Assembly (NCBI RefSeq): GCF_035083965.1
Contig: NC_089722.1
Span: 23,086,142-23,150,141 of the forward strand
DNA: 64,000 nt
Direction: 5' to 3'
From: Branchiostoma lanceolatum
Lineage: Eukaryota; Chordata; Leptocardii; Amphioxiformes; Branchiostomatidae
The notes below the pieces were generated by a model that saw only the letters and a list, made by a program, of their open reading frames with translations, made no database searches and was not told the DNA's origin. This document shows positions 1 to 15,200 of this stretch, piece by piece. The position numbers and the translations under genes were made by a program. Each line of letters opens with the position of its first letter. The stretch's first letter is position 1.

Positions 1-253
1 CTCTCGCCTCCTCCTCTTTATTCTCACATTGCTTCGCAATCTCTAAGTGCTGCTTGTGACATTCAATGCCATTGTCAAAGTCCCCCATGGCGAGGTACAC
101 GGTTCCCATGTTTCCGGTCTCCCGCGCCTCAAACAGTTTGTCGTCAATTTGTTTGGCAAGGACGACGCACTGTTTGTGGCTGGCCAGGGCGTTGGGGAAG
201 TCTCCTACAGAGGTGTAGACATGGCCCAGGCTGCTCAGGGCTTTGGCTGCAAC
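1..253 (-). CDS. TTC28: TTC28-like exon 7 (truncated by window edge)
   Basis: Encodes two further array repeats, including LSSLGHVYTSVGDFPNALAS and NMGTVYLAMGDFDNGIECH. It is still open at position 1, so the exon and gene continue to the left. Acceptor ATCACAG|GTTGCA. Confidence 0.93.
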
Positions 254-3200
254 CTGTGATCACGAGAAAACAGAAAGTCGTCAATGCTACAAAATCACTG
301 ATTTTAGAAATGATTGAGAACACATAAAGCATGAGAACATCATTTACCATTAGCTACAAAAAGAGCAGGAATAAAAAAATCCTCCCAAAATTGTTTTTCA
401 TAAAAAATAAAAAAAATTAAAAGAATGTACTGAACAGCAGCCTTGCAAGAATACACTGACTTTGACCTTCTATAGACTGGTCGGAATGTCGGTCGGTCTG
501 AATCAGAATCCTCTTTGCTAATGTTACATCTAGGTACAACAAAACTGGAAGAGAGTGTTTGACTGCAGCCGATCCACACAATAACGATGATGTTGATGAT
601 GACAAAGAAGCAAACCCACCTCTCTGTCCTTCTCCTTCATGGCCAGGACCAGCTGCATGCGGTGGTGAGCCAGACTCTCCTTGTAGCAGCCCTTGGAGTA
701 GTAGGCTGACCCCAGGTTACCCTGCACCCTGCACTCTCCCTGGGCATCACCTACAGAAACAGACAAATTGAGGGAATTCAGACAAATAAAACAAGGTTTC
801 AATAGGCAAATTGTAGGAATTTACCAATTACTGGAAAATATTGCACCCTAATAGTGACATTCAAATTACATCAACTGTAACGATGCCATTTGCCATAGTA
901 TGAAACGGCAACTCCTAGACTGACATTTTCATATTTCACCTACAAAGAATCAATGACTTGATCAATGAGTTAGGCAGAAATACCTTCCTACCACAACAGC
1001 AAGGTCCACAGACATTCTTAGACTACAGAGACATAACTATAAGAAAGAAAATAAACAATCCATTCCGAAATGTCTAGCTCTTCATAAAAGAGCTCTTGAC
1101 AGCAAGCAGAAGTAGCGACAAGGTTTAAGTAAATAGTCACGCTCAGAGCAGATGTCAAACAATGGACAGAAAGGATTATCAAGGTTGAATTTTGAGAACT
1201 TCCTCACTTAGTGCCTCACACAAAGACAACAATTCTTGAGCCTACAGGATCAAAAGAGTATATTGTGAAGATATTCAGTGTTCAGAAAAATTCTGTTGAC
1301 AGTTAGTGGATAGCAAGACATAGATGCATATGTATGATCAATAAGGGATACAAAAAAGTGTAAGATATGGTCTTCTTCATGTAACTTAGTGGCAGTGTAC
1401 TTAATGTCGTCAAGACAATGTCTTGCAATTAACTCTTTATCTCCTTATAAAGAAAAGGGGGTATATAAGATGTCACAAGGCCCTCAGTCATCTGCTTACA
1501 ACAACTTGGACAAGAGGAATGTCAAACAGTGGACTTCCACTAAAAGCCTGTTGCCTTTGGAGGGACTTTGTCATCTCCTCTGAGGGCCATGCTGGGTCAG
1601 TAGTTTTTGGATGTCGACCAAATTCAGGAAAACAACCTCACAGTGTGTTAAAAGGCAGGAGGAAATGGTGCTTTCTAAACAGGCATGACCTGAGTTGATA
1701 CCACAACATCTAGGGCACTACAGATTGCTTCTAGACTTGAGAAATTGGACAGGTATTCATGTTTGAAGTTCAGGCACATTTGCCTGCTATCTTGAGCTAC
1801 ATGTATACTCCCTCTGTTTGGCTAAATATAGCATCTCAGTCTGCTCTTTTAGGAGGTTGTGAAAAGTCTGATTTGAGTTTGTGAGGTTATTAAGTATTTC
1901 TCGTTTAAAGTTTTAGGTCAATTCTATGAAATATAGACTGGAGAAGTTCAAGCACTAATCAATGTTCTTCCTGGCACTGAACTCCAACATGATGCGTCAT
2001 ATACATCTAGACAACTAGAGATTCGTTGCATACCAACATTGCCGTAAGCATGACAAGTGGGCATGGTCAGCTGGCAGTGAAAGCTGGGGGAAGGTGAGAG
2101 AACACAGCCCCAGGTAACTGTACACCCCAGGCATGCCTCTGCATGGGATAACTAGATCTGCAACTGGTGTAAGCACTGATGGGGCATGAAATAGTGTCAT
2201 GTACAACCAATTTGTTAGCATATCAAGTTTACAGTAGAGCAGAGTTTCCATAGCACATAACTTATGCATTCTCACACAGTAATCCAGTGTACACAGGCAT
2301 TATTGGAACCAAGCTCAAATTAACAAATCTTTAGATTCTTAGAGTTCTTAGGTTATTCTTGTGTATTTCCAAGTTACTTACCAATGTGAAATGAGAAATT
2401 AGATTAAATGTAAACAGGAAGAATATTCCAACAATAATTGGGAATTTCTACATTCCTATTTTTAGACCTAAAAATCCTCTTGCAAAACATCTTGTAACTG
2501 ACACTAAAACAAAAGGGTGGCATAGGATGCATAAATTGCAGTATGAAAATAAAGTGCTAGGGGTCCCAGAAACTAATCACTTCTTGCTAAGGCTGAGGCC
2601 TACACAGTACACACACATAAATTATCATGACGAGTTAGCCTGTTTGTAAACAAACAAAGAAACAAACAACTACAGTTAGAAAGACAGCTGCAAGGGGGCC
2701 ACCCCTCACATACATGCAGCCAGACTTACCGAGAGACTTGGCAACAGTAAGGTCCTGCTGCATGTAGGCGATGGCCTTCTCCGTGTTGCCTAGCAACCAG
2801 TGTGCCGTGGACAGGGCCGAGAACACTGACCCTTTCAGCTTTAGGCTGCACGTCCCCACCTGGTCAGAGTAGAAGAAGAACTTTATTGCACGACAGTTGT
2901 AACAGGTACAATGTATGGTAACTTGTACATACATGGCGGTTGAACTATGCTAACATCTAACCATTTCTATATAACTAATCTACTTTATGAATAAAAGTTA
3001 AGACTACATATATGCATGCAAATATATAATAAACATTTTGTAGGATAGGAGATTCACATTCAGGATAAAACAGAAGCATTTTCCATTGGGATCAAAGGTA
3101 CATGCTATAGTCTGCTCCACATATGGTTCGGCTCTGTACATATTGACAATACCTCCTGGCAGAAATTTTTGAGTAAACAACAAGCAAACAGAAATCAGTG

Positions 3201-6200
3201 AGATTTTATGTAAGAAACCAATCCTCCAAGTTTTAAAGAGAAAATGATATTTTGGAGGGGGAGTTGGCAAGATTTTGCCCCTTGAATTTCAACATTGTCT
3301 ACATGCAAACACTTCTTACATGTCTTAAGAATGGTCAATCTCAAGTATATCTTTCTTAAAACCACAGCTAGATACTATCATAGAGAGAGGAAGAAGTGTG
3401 AGAACTCTGCTATGGTCAAAAACTTCCACAAGTCTTTTGTCTTCAGGCTAGAAATACTTGGATTCCTGATCTTTTAAGCCCTGGAGTATAGGATGCCAGT
3501 TCTCACAAAGGCATTCAGACAGGAAAATTCAAACAATTTGGAAACTACTACAACATGTGCAAAACTTCTAGCTGTGTATAAATAATAAATGTCAAAGCAA
3601 TCAGCCTGTTTGCATTTCACATGCCTTAGTTTTTCGTACCTTTAATGATACATCAGTTGATATAGAAATACTAGAAAAGTTGGTTTATGATATCTTCCCT
3701 TTAACAGAAACCACAGAATACCAATTTGAAAATAGTTGAACAGTAAGTACATATAAAGGAATTCTGTCCATGAAAAGTTGATAGCTGACCTTTAAAGCAC
3801 ACTCCAGGACCACCAGAGATGCAGAGTGGAACCCTGCAGCCAGCAGCTCCTGGCCAATCACAGAGATGATGACAAATGGGCTCTTGTCCAGCTTCATCTT
3901 TTGTAACTGCCGATAGGTCGGTTCCAATTTTTCTGTAACAGAAAAAGGAAGGTTTAAAACTTTTTAAGCCAATCACAGACCAACCTGCATGCTGATAACC
4001 AATCACAATTCAGCTAACAAACAGAACAGAAAGTTTATGCTCTAGATGACTGATTTACCTTGTTCATAGCAATGTCTTCAATAAAATAATACTGGCTAGT
4101 CTAGTAAAATGAGAGAAATGGTCTATCATTTATACTGATGCACTTCTAACATATCTGTTTAAGAAGACTAAGAGTTACACATAGTATTGCATGATTGTAT
4201 GCTACACATTTTTTCAATCATAAATGCTCTCTATGGCAACTGGAAGAACTTTGGCATTGACAACTGAGAAATTACTCCAGAAAACCGCACGAAATGAAGG
4301 ATCCATGCACTCTAAGGTGTGAAACGTGCAGCCTTCATCAAATTTGTCCAATTGATTTTTGCGTAATCTTCAAAACTTGCCCAGCGATTACTGACAGATT
4401 TGGTGTTTGCAGAGGGTTTAATTGTCTTGGAATATTTCAAACAGATCAATCTTTTATCATTCAGCAAACACAGCTGCTGTCTCTCCAGCAAATGTGGCAG
4501 ATACTGATAAAGATTTAGGAGAACTGCTTAGCAACTTGTAGAGTTCACTCAACGTTGTTTGTTCTAAAGAGCTGAATTCTAGAGGGCTTTTACTGTTTCA
4601 AGACACTATGTTTTCTTAAAAAATTGACAGAAATAAAATCAAGTTGCATCTTTCTTTCTTGAATGTAGGAGACAGTAACAAGATGGCAAGTTGCTGTAGT
4701 TTTCAAAAACAGGACAATTTAACTTTTTCAACCTCAACTCACAAACAGGGACCTACAACAAATACACAAGAGCAGCTAGTATGATAAGACTTGGACACAT
4801 TTAGATGGCAAAAAGTCTGTATTTGCATTGTTTAAATCATAATTAAAACTTAAAGCCGACACCAACAGAGCTGACATATCTGACCCATGGAACAATGTCT
4901 AAGTGTTATAATCATATCAGGGACATTTTTGGATGATGTTGTGTAACCACGGACAACATGTACTAACAAGAAAGGTTATTCGGATAACAAACAAGAGTTT
5001 GCCTAACCCCCCGCCACCAAGTAAAGAGTAAACATTGACAAATCTAAGTAATTAAAATGCAAAATGACTTGATAGGTGAGAAAAACAACTAGTCATCCGG
5101 GGCAATTCTACATTGTTATAGGAATGCCTCACACTACTTTTGTGTACATTGCTAATTCGATTACTTCAGCACTAAACAGATCCAGACTAAAAATGTTGCT
5201 ATAAGCGGTACATGGCAAAATCTAAATAAGACATTTGAAATATGGAGATCAGTTGCAAAGAATGTATATAATTATAGAATACTACCTATTTTTCAAACTT
5301 AAGAACTATTATCATAATGTTCTGGTACTGTAAAACATAATCAGATTATTTCTGTACTCCTGATCTTTTGTTTATGCAATCAATGTAACGTATACGGTGT
5401 CCTATAAGCCCGCATGGGCTGGGCGCAAAATGGCGCAAGACACGGTAATAAAGTTTTCATTCATTTCATTCATTCATTCATTCATTCATTCATTCATTCA
5501 TTCATTCATTCATTCATTCATTCATTCATTCATTCATTCATAACATAATTGGTGCTTTATGGTAAACTTCAAGCAGATCTATCAGTGGCAATGGCAGTAT
5601 CCAAAGGGTAAAAGCAGTACCCTTATCCAGCAGTGGCCAAAAATACTGCTTTTGCACTTTGGACACTGTCATTGCCACCGATAGATCTGATTGGAGATTA
5701 CTTTATTGCACATGTCAAAATTAAGTTCCTCACAAAATTCAAGCAATCTGTGGTGGTGTTATGAATCTGCTTCTAGATGGAAAAGAAAAAAGTGACCTTA
5801 CCTCTGATTGGTGACTTCATGGCGGCTTCAACCATGCCCGCCCGCAGCTGTAGGCTCTTGGGGTCCTGTGCCAAGCCCGACGCAAACGCAGCCAGCGCCT
5901 CTGCATGCTGTCCCTTGCACTGGAGTGCCACACCTTGGCGGAAGTAAGCCTGCAGAAGGCAAGAAGAAGGATCTCTGATTAAGACACTTAAAAGTATTTA
6001 TTCATCAAAATACATATTGTAAGAAAAGTATGAGGAGTGAAACAACGTCCTCTTGTGAAAGCTGTAAGAAAAATCAAATACCCTTCTTCAGTATCATACA
6101 TAGTGATATAATATCCTAGTAGAAACCCAGTGCTTAAGTGACTGTAGATGTAACAAGTCATTCAATGCAACATTACCAACCACTGTTTGCATGTTGAAGA

Positions 6201-9200
6201 GGCCAGTGTGTTATAGCGGTGTGGTTAAGCTGGTCAATACTGATATATTTATACAGCACAAAGGTAGGTACATGTTCTGTATACTTAGATGAGAGAACAC
6301 GGCCATAGCCAAGGTTCAGTTACATATGCCATGATAGCATGCTATTTTTTTATATTATTTTAAATTATAATTGAACGTGAGCATAAAGAAAATTTTATGA
6401 TACAATTTGATACAAAACACACAAAAATGTACATATAAAATCTACTATAGTTGAAATCAACTGTGAGCCTATGAAGGCTTATCTTTAGAAACATTTATGA
6501 CACAGTACTAAACATCATATATGGATTATGTATTAGTACTTTGAACCTTTGAACAAGTCATAAATGTGGGTGTACAAACAATGTATGTGTCATGGAGCTT
6601 ATGCAATAAACCAAGAACTGAAGCCAACCAAGTACAATTACTCAACAATTTTACATCAAGTATGCTATCTATTCATATATCCTGTCAGTGCACTCTAGAT
6701 TTGTCCTTGTACTCTAAAGTAAAGGTTAAACTTAAAGTGTGCTAATACTACAGTTTAACATTCACACTGCAAACAAGTTAACTGGTACATGCCCAAAGTT
6801 GCTAGCATTGCTTTATGTATCAAATGTTTCTATCCTGCAAGTTTTAGTATTGATTATTTCCTAATGATGATAATGGTACAACAAAACATGTACTTTCATA
6901 CCAAAAAATCAATACATTGATTAGCTATGTAAGTACATGTTATACATGTGTGCATACACTACAGTAAAAAAAGCAGTATCACAGATTTCAGACTGCTCCT
7001 TTGTCTTTGCCGTCTTGAGATACTTTATTTGACTAAACAAAGCCATTGGTAGAGTAGAAGCACTTGAAACACTTCAAATGTCGAATTCAGTACGAAAGAT
7101 GTGAAAAATGCCTTCGTTACTAGACGCAAAAGAACGACAGCTGTGAACTGTACTAGGCTAACATAGTATCCTTTCTGTTTACAAGACAATGGCGATGTAC
7201 ATGTACATGGTACCTATGTAATCTACACTGTGATATTGCTATCAAAGCCATAGGTGTGAAAAAGCAAGGAATTATTGAGTGGGCAGGTACATTTTTTAAG
7301 ATTTATCATTCTGACTTCTCAAGTTGCAACATGTCTATGATACTGTACATTGTACCTGTAATCTACTCATGTGATAAACGTTGCTATCAAAGCGATAGGT
7401 GTGAAAAACCAAGGAATTATTGTGTGGGCAGGTATAGTTTTTAAGCTTTATCATTCTGACTTCCCCACTTGTTAACATGTCTTTGATACTATGCGATCTC
7501 CTTAAAGTATCACAACATGTATGTTGAATGAACAGTATGAACACAGACCATCTCTTGTCTATCTTTTAAATTCCATCAATGGTAACATCAATACTAGCCA
7601 TTAACATAGCACGATAAGCTTGATTGCAGCAAAACACAGACATTTACATGTCTATGTGACAGTTCTGATCCTAGGATACCTAGTGCAGGTCCTTGCAAAA
7701 TAGCTCCCTCGTTAATGAGTTGCGTGTTCTCTTAACTGCTGCATATCTGTACAGTGGCACCAAAGCACAAACTACTGCCTTATCTTGAGTTGACACTAGA
7801 TAAGATTTCACTATGAGAAACGTCACTTAGCGTGGGGGCCCTGAGATGGGTCAACCTCTTCATCAAACTGACGAAGCTGAAGAATGGTTTGAACTTTGGT
7901 ATTAAAAATCATTCTGTGGCACCTGATCATATGGTCCAACGTTTTGTAACCTTTTACAATTGAGATGTACAGTCAATATATGCAAATCCCAACGACTATT
8001 GCCAACTTCGCACACAAACCATCTCTTAAATGTCTATGGAGGTGAATATTCTGGCAATAGCAACATGAAAGGATGAAATGTGAACAATGAGAAAATGTGA
8101 AATACGAAAGACTTGATACAAGTAAAGAGACAGACAAAATAAACGTCTTTGATGATTCATGGAAAGCATTTCTTCCACTGTGATACAATTGTTGGGAGCA
8201 AATGTAGGACAAAGTTGTTATGATAGCAATAAGTACAGCCAAGTATTGCATACTTGAGGTTCTGTCTTATCTGACACACCTGCTTACAACACTGCAGTGT
8301 CACCCTATTTTTAAGTAACTCAAAAACGCTGTTTTGTCACGATCGGTCATTGCTCATTCTTCAGGGATTAACACGAGCGAGATAAGTCACTCGGACTCCG
8401 TTTGAGTGCTCTTGAGTGCCACAAGTATATGACAGGCAGGGGGCCGTGAGGGCAGCATTCCCGCGCTGCTATTGTCACAGCCTGACCCATTTGCCATACT
8501 GTTGTACCAACAGGCACTGCTACAAACACAGAAGGCCTGGAAACGAAATATCTTCACGGAACTTGCAGAAACGGTTAGTTCAATAACAGGTGTGCCTTTG
8601 TCCTGAAAGAAAAGTGGCTACAAAAATGGCTTCAATCTTCAAGAAACATGACGTAGACTGTAGTGTGTTTCAAAACGTCCATTTCAACACGATGAAACAT
8701 GAAACGTTTTGTCACAACTTAGCAGATAACCATATGAAAGCTGATCTAACTACTACATTGGGGTGTATATATATCAGAGAGGTGGTAAAGCTGGTTATAC
8801 TAACTTATAGTCACAAGAGCAAACAGGACACAAAGACAACCTGCTCAGGAAAAGCTAACAAATTAGCCCGAGTGCGACAACACTCAGGTGTGCGACTTGC
8901 TAATGCGACAAATTCCAACAGGTGGGAAACAATGACGGCAATAAAGGCACAGTAAAGGTGCTGTTCTCTGTATCAGGGCTGGGAAGAATTAAGTCAGAAC
9001 TTCATTGTACTGTTGCCAAGGTGGCACAGGTTTCTACAAGTACAATGGACCTGTATATCTTGGTGATTTCCTGTTTAAGGCATGTGCAATCCACAGGTGA
9101 CCACAAATGAATGAATGAAGGCATTTCATCCAGAAGACTACACACATTATGCTCAAGACTTGAAAATTCTCAATGGCACAACATTTGCAGCGTATTAGTA

Positions 9201-12200
9201 CCGTACAACTAGCCATCTATACAAAATACAAGCAAATATGAACAAGCTATTCAACCATACCGATCCAATGCTTGTATGAACAAGCTATGGAGACATCAAT
9301 GTTATTTTCCATTCTGTAGTAAACTTACATGTATAAGAGTCCACCTTACCTCCATATCTGTTATGTAATAAGGATGGTCAGTCAAACAGCTGGCCATGGT
9401 GAGATGTACATCACAAGAAACCGATGCGACCCTCACTGCCCCTTGGGGGGTTCCAAAGATATTTGCCGGGCACGTTGGCGAGGCACTACGCTAATAGCAA
9501 CTGTATCACGAGCAGTCATCTACATACTGTGTCTACACAAGGTGGACAAACACTGGGGAGGGTCACACGCAGACAAACAACCCAGCAATGTCACCTGATG
9601 GGCTATTACACATTCATATTTCATGATGTTATACACGTTAAACCCCATACAGGAATTTGTGGTATGGAGCAAACAATCGTTCTTTGCTATAAACAGATAA
9701 GGTATGGCAGTGCAGTCTTATGATGGGATCAACACTTGTAATATAACAATACTCCTTATGGTGGAGTGACTTTTTCAAGTACAATTTAAGTAAGGCCACT
9801 CCATAGAATTAGAATTGTACTTCATTCTGTGACAAACTCAATAAAGACTAAAGACAATGAATTGTAAAAGATAGGAGTCAGCTTACATGTAACGTGACAT
9901 CAAAGTTACTTTGTATCCCATGGATGGTTTCATAGATGTATAAATTAGAGTGCTAAGATGCCTGCATTTCGGAAAAAAAACTTTATAATCTTTTATATTA
10001 TTCTTCTCAAAATATCACAGAAGAAGATGTATTGCTTGCACTGCCTAAGGATGAGTTGGCTTTGTACAACAAACATGTATGGCCATCATGGTAGGCCAAA
10101 GGTCAAGTACAAAGACACCAGTTTACCACCTTGTTTTTACTTCAATTTACACATGTTTGTGGCAGAAGTTACCATAACTTACATCCTCCATATACAAAGG
10201 TCAAGATACTGTGCTTTGCCATGTGCAATGGACAACCATGGCTTTTCCATGTGCATCAGTCATTAGAAAAACTTCAAAAAGGAAAACTTCAAAAGGGGCC
10301 ATATCCCCCGTATGACTATTTTAAAAAATATCTAGAATTTTGTTTCAAATTTCATATTGTCAGGTATTTCATGTACAATACTTAAAGAAACATCAGACTG
10401 TCAATGTGATATGCTAAGTCATCATTACATCTTAACTATATCATCCCAGCAAGATGAGGTGTAACAATGCCTATCACTCCCACTTCAATTATCACACCTA
10501 ATCCTGGCTTATGTTTATCCATTGTCAAACATCATGTTGACGCATCTTGATAGATAATCCTCTTAAAGGCCATTAGCCCTCCACCCCTGATCCCTCCCCA
10601 TTAAAAACAGCTCAAAAGCAAACAGCAGTAAATTTGTCTGAAACCCCCATTCCTACAATAACCTATCCCAGAGATAACTTGTTCTCCCTAAGTTTTCTGT
10701 TATAACGTAGATCAAACCATTATAGTAGACGGGTGGGTAGGTCCAGATAAAACTTTATGCTAATCCTACCCACTCAGGGATAATCTTTTCTAATGGACTG
10801 TGAAACTGCCCAACCATTGGTAAGCCAATCATCATCTGTTACCATAGCAACAACCATCACAGTAATCCTTTTAAGAAACTACCAATAAACAGGAACAAAC
10901 AATCCATTCAGTAGTACCGGGTAAACAAGGCCTCTGCTTCAAACTTTATAAATCATTATAGAGGGTTTTCACACCTATTACTCCACATTGAAATACTCTT
11001 GTGTATGGAGAAATAGAAAAGTTATACTTTTGAAAGACAACAAAATGCCACTACTAAAATGGATTACAAGCACTGCTATTCAACTTTTATCAAGGGCAGG
11101 TAAGATTAAAGAAACATCAAAGACTTGAAGACATTTCATGTGAATTAAATGTGAGAGAAGTTGAAAAGTAAAAGGTTTGGATGGCTGAGTAGAGAAATGC
11201 AATTCATTACATCTAGCAGCTAGCAAGATATCTTTTCCAATATTTGATATGTAAGTATTTTATCATATTCATGCAAAATTACATCAGGAATTTCTAGCAA
11301 AGTTTGTCCCAATTTGGTAAATCATACTTGAACTTGTGATTTTCTACTTGAGTCAATGTATAAAGAAAATGTCAATGTTGAATATTGACAACCTTTTGAC
11401 TTTTTGTCAGAAATACCAGCAATTAATGACAGCATCATCCATGGGGCAGCAACATGAGAATAATGGTACATTTAAGTGATTGATCCCTATAAACAAAAGC
11501 TGCCTCACTCACAAATCCCCCGATAAAGGAGAAATCCAATTACTTAAGCCGACTTGACAAGAAATGTGACATTTCCACCACCACTCAGCATGAGAGTATT
11601 CTTCCTATTGTTTGAACAAACAGAGGATTCTGTCAAAGTTGACACTGAGTGATATGACAACTTCACCAGGTTACAATGCAACATCAACCAGTGTTATCTT
11701 TAATGTTGTCTGAATGTTAGACATATCATCTACAATCAGAAGATCTGGAAAATATCAAATTCCTAATCATCTATTTGATCATATCATAATGCATCATTAA
11801 CCTGTGTTATTTTCACTATCATTAAATTGAAAATATCACATGCAATCAGGTAGGTCTGGAAAGCATCAATTTTACATCATTAAACTTTGGTTAACTCCAG
11901 CTATCATCATGTTCACATTCTATCCGCCAAAAATTTCTACATCATTTCTTGGCATACTGTAAAAGGAAAAATGTTCACAGGGATTTGATTTCACAGTAGG
12001 GAGAAAATGGCAGTGGTTTTTAACTACGCAGTTGAAACAAGGGGCTTAGCGGGAAAAAGACAGAACAAAATTTTCGCAATGGTTTTAATTTCGTGGTGAA
12101 GAGGTTATCGCAAACATAAAACAACCTCAAACATTTCCTCTTTTACAGTACTAAAGATATTGATGTACTAATATCCTGTGTCTGATTGAGTATACTGTAC

Positions 12201-15200
12201 CCTTACCTGTGTTGTCTGACTTGGCCGCCATTTCAGCATTTCTGCTGGACAGTAACAACTTTCTCCAGCCTTGACTAGTCAGTATCACAATATAGTTCCT
12301 GTTCACACATTTCTATCCTGCCAGTCTCTTATCTAGCAGGCAATTCAGACTGTTCCCAGCGCGATGCACATTCTGTAATCCGACATTGCATAGGAACGTT
12401 CCCCTGAGCAGAATTACTGTCTGATTTCCCAAGCCACATTAACTGACAAAAGCATCCCTCCCCATTTGCAATTCTATATTTTCTCAGTCTGCGTTCTTCA
12501 AACGATTACGCATCAATGCACTTTTGTTCTACATCCTTTGTCGGGGTACCCACAACAGTGGCTGTAATAAAAGAGGGGTTCTTCATCAAATCCCTGGTCC
12601 ATGAAGAGAGCATATGCCATAGAAATTCTAAGAAATGTGCAGCTTTTTCTTGGAAACAACGCTTTCTTCTTGTCCTGCAAGTGTGATGTTGTCTCTAACA
12701 ATCCAAGACAAGTCAGTCTCAAGGTGAAGCTCCCCTGACATACTTTGAGACCATCTGATGGTTGAAACCTTGTGTCCTTCCTGCTGTTACTCCACTGCGT
12801 TATTGGAAATCCATACAGCACCCTGTATTACATTGGGCTGTCTCATTTCTAAGACTCCAAAAATCAATGTCTGATAATTGTCGAGTAATTGTACACTATT
12901 GCTGAGTTCAAGTAGAACAGAAGACCGGAAACTGAAGAGATTCTCTACATACTCAGCAATTAACATGGGACGGATCTGATTTTCTATCAAAGATCTGATT
13001 TGTCCTGATTTCGCTGGTCCAAACTATCTTCTAAAACTATTTAGCCAGACATGTAATCCTGTATTTCAATTATTCAGGTTGTCTTAAAGTCTGTTGCCCG
13101 TGCGTCTGAGTAATATCCTTCAGTCCCCACGTTTTCCAAGTGGAAGTTTACATAACACGGTCAGCTTTGGTATATGATCCGTTACGCTCTCCACGTTTAT
13201 GAATCAAAAGACCTCCACGAAATCCTGTTCTTGTTCTTCTTTTGATGGACTGGGTTGCTCCTTCGATCCTGCTGATTTGTGGTTAAGTTTCATCATGCCT
13301 AGTTGTACACCATGGCCTGAGTAGCAGAAACCAATCGGTCTTCCTTCTGCAGCATAGCCAACGTGTTCTTGACAATGCTTGATCTGGCACCATTGTATTG
13401 CACGTCATCCTCCTGTTCCAAGTTCTCAGCACTGTACCTTCCTCAGACGTCACAGTCTGCTCCAGTCTGACTCTGAGGTAGAGAACTCCTGTTTTGTATT
13501 CACAAAGATGTTTCCATACAATCTCAAATCCGAGAGGAACGACACAGTAATTGCCTTCACGCACACTGAATCATTAAACTAATTTACGGCTTCTCTGGCA
13601 GAAACACTTCTTGCGAAGCCTGTGGGACCATAGCTCTTTCCACACATTCTTAAAATGGTGCTTTCTCCATCCAGCGTGACAGAGGCGACAACATACTGCA
13701 AAGCGGTCTGCTCACCACGCTGCACTGCACCGCGCAGAGTGACACTCTAATTCCGTGTATCTTCACCACACAGCCCCGGCTACCTGATATTGTAGAGAGG
13801 CAGTTTCTCCTCTGTGGTTTCAGGTAACGGAAGGTGAGACGAATGTTTGATCACGGTCCTGTGGGAATCAGCGTAATTGTATGCAGACCTCACAGCAGCA
13901 GTGCATGGTTGGATTGGCTAACCTAGCTAAATTGTCTCACATCAGAAAATTTGATTAATGACTAGATTATAAACTGTATACATAAAATAAAAGATAATGC
14001 TGACATAACTTTAGTTTAAGCTTTCAAAACATCTTGCCAAGTTGAGGGAAAATGTTTTCTCATCCTTTTAAACTATAAATATCAAGACAATTTGTAGGAG
14101 CAAAAGTGATAATTACTCTACACTTGACCTTTGCATTGACAATTATGAAGAAAAAAACGTTATCAGCATTATATTGCAATATAGGATAAATGGAATGCTA
14201 ATGCACAGACATTTATAACTGTGCCTGCCAGCAAGTTGGATATTACAAATCCTTATTGGACTATTAACATTCACTGACTGTAATCGCTACATGTATTAAG
14301 CACCTTTGGTGTGCCCAGAATACATCAATTATTTGATCTACTGATTTGAGCAATGTTGGGATTTAAGTTCTGGTACACACAACCAACTCAGAATCTGGAA
14401 TGTCTAAACAAAATTACTCTAGAATAATGTGATTTCGTATTTCAAGCCTCCACCATGCGTACTGAATAAGAAGAAATAAAGCTACTGGGAAAGTGTGTCC
14501 TCCTACATGTAAATGGTGAAATTAAGACTGGACCAATAACAAATGTTCCAACATCACAACAAACAAAGCCAAGCATGCATATCAACAAGCACAGAGTTTT
14601 CTCCCTCTTCCTAATCTTTCAAATGAACAATATCTTTTCAATATTCCAGTAACCACTTCAAGGCTATAGTATAAAACAACTTGCATAAGATACCAACATC
14701 ATCATCTAAGCAACCTGATAACTAATGAGTCTCCAACCTTATATTCCCACCCCAAAAAAGTTTCTTACACTTGTCTAGTTACGTAGGTGACAGACCACCC
14801 TCCTACTAGTCCTAGCCTGTTACCTATATGAGAGCAGCATTGATCTCTAAGACATCTGTGATAGTGCCATATTACTGACGTCAAATCTAGATGAACAGCT
14901 GTGCAGCAAAAACGCAACCAGTTTTCTAGAGAAACTTCCAATACGAGGAACGTCAGAGATCTCATTGAAATCTACTGGGTACTGTTGTTTTTTAAAGAAG
15001 TCCTGCAGAAAGTTCCGGTAATCCGAAATGGCCGAAGGTATTCTGTCAACAGGATGCACACACTGACTGGTGGTTGTCACTTGGATGGATTTCTGTTTAC
15101 TTTTCCGACGACTTCTAAGGCAGGATAACGGACAATGGGTGACTGAATCTGGGTGTACACATTCCTATCTGATGGGCTGGAAAAAGGCCCTTCCCACCAT

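Noticed and set aside
8590..8955. 121-codon plus-strand open frame
   Set aside because: No domain, no flanking splice signals that build a longer product, and it lies inside a TTC28 intron.
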